A stretch of DNA of 7,261 nt from Desulfotignum sp. (lineage in GTDB: Bacteria > Desulfobacterota > Desulfobacteria > Desulfobacterales > Desulfobacteraceae), in the NCBI GenBank assembly GCA_021737445.1, contig JAIPDY010000164.1, forward strand, positions 1-7,261, written 5' to 3'. A program made the position numbers and the translations under genes. Below, piece after piece: positions 6,365-7,261 of the stretch; the stretch's first letter is position 1; the number at the start of each line of letters is the position of its first letter. Below the pieces are notes generated by a model. That model saw nothing but the letters and a program-made list of their open reading frames with translations, was not told the origin of the DNA and ran no database searches.

Positions 6365-7261
6365 ATGCTGAGAATATTCAAAGATGAGCTGCTCAACCCC
6401 AAAAATTTTGTGGTGACCCTGGAACTGGTTCCCGGCCGGGAATCCAAAGGAAGAAATATCGATACCCTTAAAGGTATTGCCAGGGATGCATTTGCAGACG
6501 GCCGGGTATCAGCTGTTTCCATTACCGATAACCCCGGGGGGAATCCATCTTTGAGTCCGGATGTGCTGGGGTCTGAAATTTTTGCATGCGGCCTGGATGT
6601 CATTGTTCATTTCACCTGCAGGGACCTGAACCGGGTGGGAATGGAAAGCCGCGCCCTGCAGCTGGCACGCATGGGGATGAAAAACATTCTGGCATTGACC
6701 GGAGATTATTCAGGTAAAGGGTTCGGGGGCCAGGGCAAGCCTGTGTTTGATTTTGACTCCGTTATTTTGACAGCCATGCTCCAGCAGCTCAATCACCGGC
6801 TGTATGCCTCAGGTGATCCTGACGGATTTTTCACCGGATGCGCCATATCCCCTTTTAAAAACAGTGAAGCGGAAACCCATGCTCAGTACAGAAAACTGGA
6901 TAAAAAGCTTATGGCAGGGGCCTGCTTTCTCATCACCCAGCTGGGGTATGGTGTGGAAAAGTTCAAAGAATTGATGACCTACCTGAAACAGCGGGGTGAA
7001 AACCCGGCAGTCATGGCATCGGTGTATTTATTGAGCCCCAGGTCGGTTAGGGCCATGAACCGCTGCCGGGTGCCCGGGGCCTATATCGGTGATGAAATGT
7101 ACAACCGGGTGATCACAGAATGGAAAGATATGCACACCGGCCTGAAATTTTCCATTGATCGGGCAGCCAAACTGGGCCTCATTGTCAAGGCACTGGGGTA
7201 CAGGGGGATTCATATCGGGGGGATTCACAGAAGTTTCAATACTGTGGCAGCTATACTGGAC
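6365..7261 (+). CDS. Methylene-tetrahydrofolate reductase (MetF-like), 3' end outside window
   Basis: 299 codons with no stop before the right edge; the ATG has AAGGAA five bases upstream. The enzyme interconverts 5,10-methylene-THF and 5-methyl-THF using FMN/FAD, in the methyl branch of the Wood-Ljungdahl pathway or in methionine synthesis. Visible MetF features along the TIM barrel are VTLELVPG (17-24, with the catalytic-type Glu20), VSITDNPGG (51-59), HFTCRDLNR (82-90), ILALTGD (108-114, with the flavin-binding aspartate) and FLITQLGYG (188-196, with the substrate-binding Gln192). Classical MetF proteins end near 300 residues; here the sequence runs on through SIDRAAKL (263-270) and GYRGIHIGGIHRSF (278-291) towards an extra C-terminal part, as in the longer MetF-like proteins of anaerobes. 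It is divergent from the flavoprotein-marR pair. Near an MttB-family gene, it may oxidise methyl-THF derived from amine demethylation, but a general role in C1 metabolism is equally possible. Confidence 0.9.
   Translation, partial: MLRIFKDELLNPKNFVVTLELVPGRESKGRNIDTLKGIARDAFADGRVSAVSITDNPGGNPSLSPDVLGSEIFACGLDVIVHFTCRDLNRVGMESRALQLARMGMKNILALTGDYSGKGFGGQGKPVFDFDSVILTAMLQQLNHRLYASGDPDGFFTGCAISPFKNSEAETHAQYRKLDKKLMAGACFLITQLGYGVEKFKELMTYLKQRGENPAVMASVYLLSPRSVRAMNRCRVPGAYIGDEMYNRVITEWKDMHTGLKFSIDRAAKLGLIVKALGYRGIHIGGIHRSFNTVAAILD

Noticed and set aside
6343..6603. Open frame of 86 codons on the minus strand
   Set aside because: Shadow of the MetF-like gene, whose plus-strand frame carries all the conserved motifs.

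Overview
The window reads like chromosomal DNA of an anaerobic, sulfate-reducer-like bacterium. My best guess is Desulfobacterota, Desulfobacteraceae-like, inferred from gene content (a trimethylamine-methyltransferase family protein, an anaerobe-type methylene-tetrahydrofolate reductase, a flavoprotein with an Fe-S-type cysteine cluster), moderate GC and compact, AT-rich intergenic gaps. No rRNA, tRNA, CRISPR array, insertion sequence or phage gene is visible.

Layout. (1) Bases 1-2364, plus strand: the 3' part of a large protein built from two GlmS-isomerase-like (SIS) modules, cut by the left edge. (2) Bases 2365-2457: convergent gap with a strong intrinsic terminator pointing leftwards. 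(3) Bases 2458-4748, minus strand: a SAM-dependent class I methyltransferase followed by a pyrrolysine-free MttB-family methyltransferase, with a 17-bp tandem repeat at their junction. (4) Bases 4749-4991: a long, partly very AT-rich leader and promoter region with a consensus -35 box and two adjoining inverted repeats, the best operator candidates in the window. (5) Bases 4992-6105, minus strand: a MarR-family regulator preceded by a flavodoxin-fold, four-cysteine reductase, expressed from a near-consensus promoter at 6169-6196. (6) Bases 6365 to the right edge, plus strand: a methylene-tetrahydrofolate reductase, divergent from the reductase-marR pair and truncated by the window.

How it may work together (inference). 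MttB-family proteins without pyrrolysine demethylate quaternary amines such as glycine betaine, proline betaine or carnitine onto a corrinoid protein. The methyl group then passes to tetrahydrofolate, and methyl-THF is the substrate or product of the MetF-type enzyme on the right. The MarR regulator probably controls itself and/or the methyltransferase-mttB pair through the palindromes upstream of that pair. The corrinoid protein and the corrinoid:THF methyltransferase needed to complete this route are not in the window. The SIS-domain protein has no evident link to the rest.
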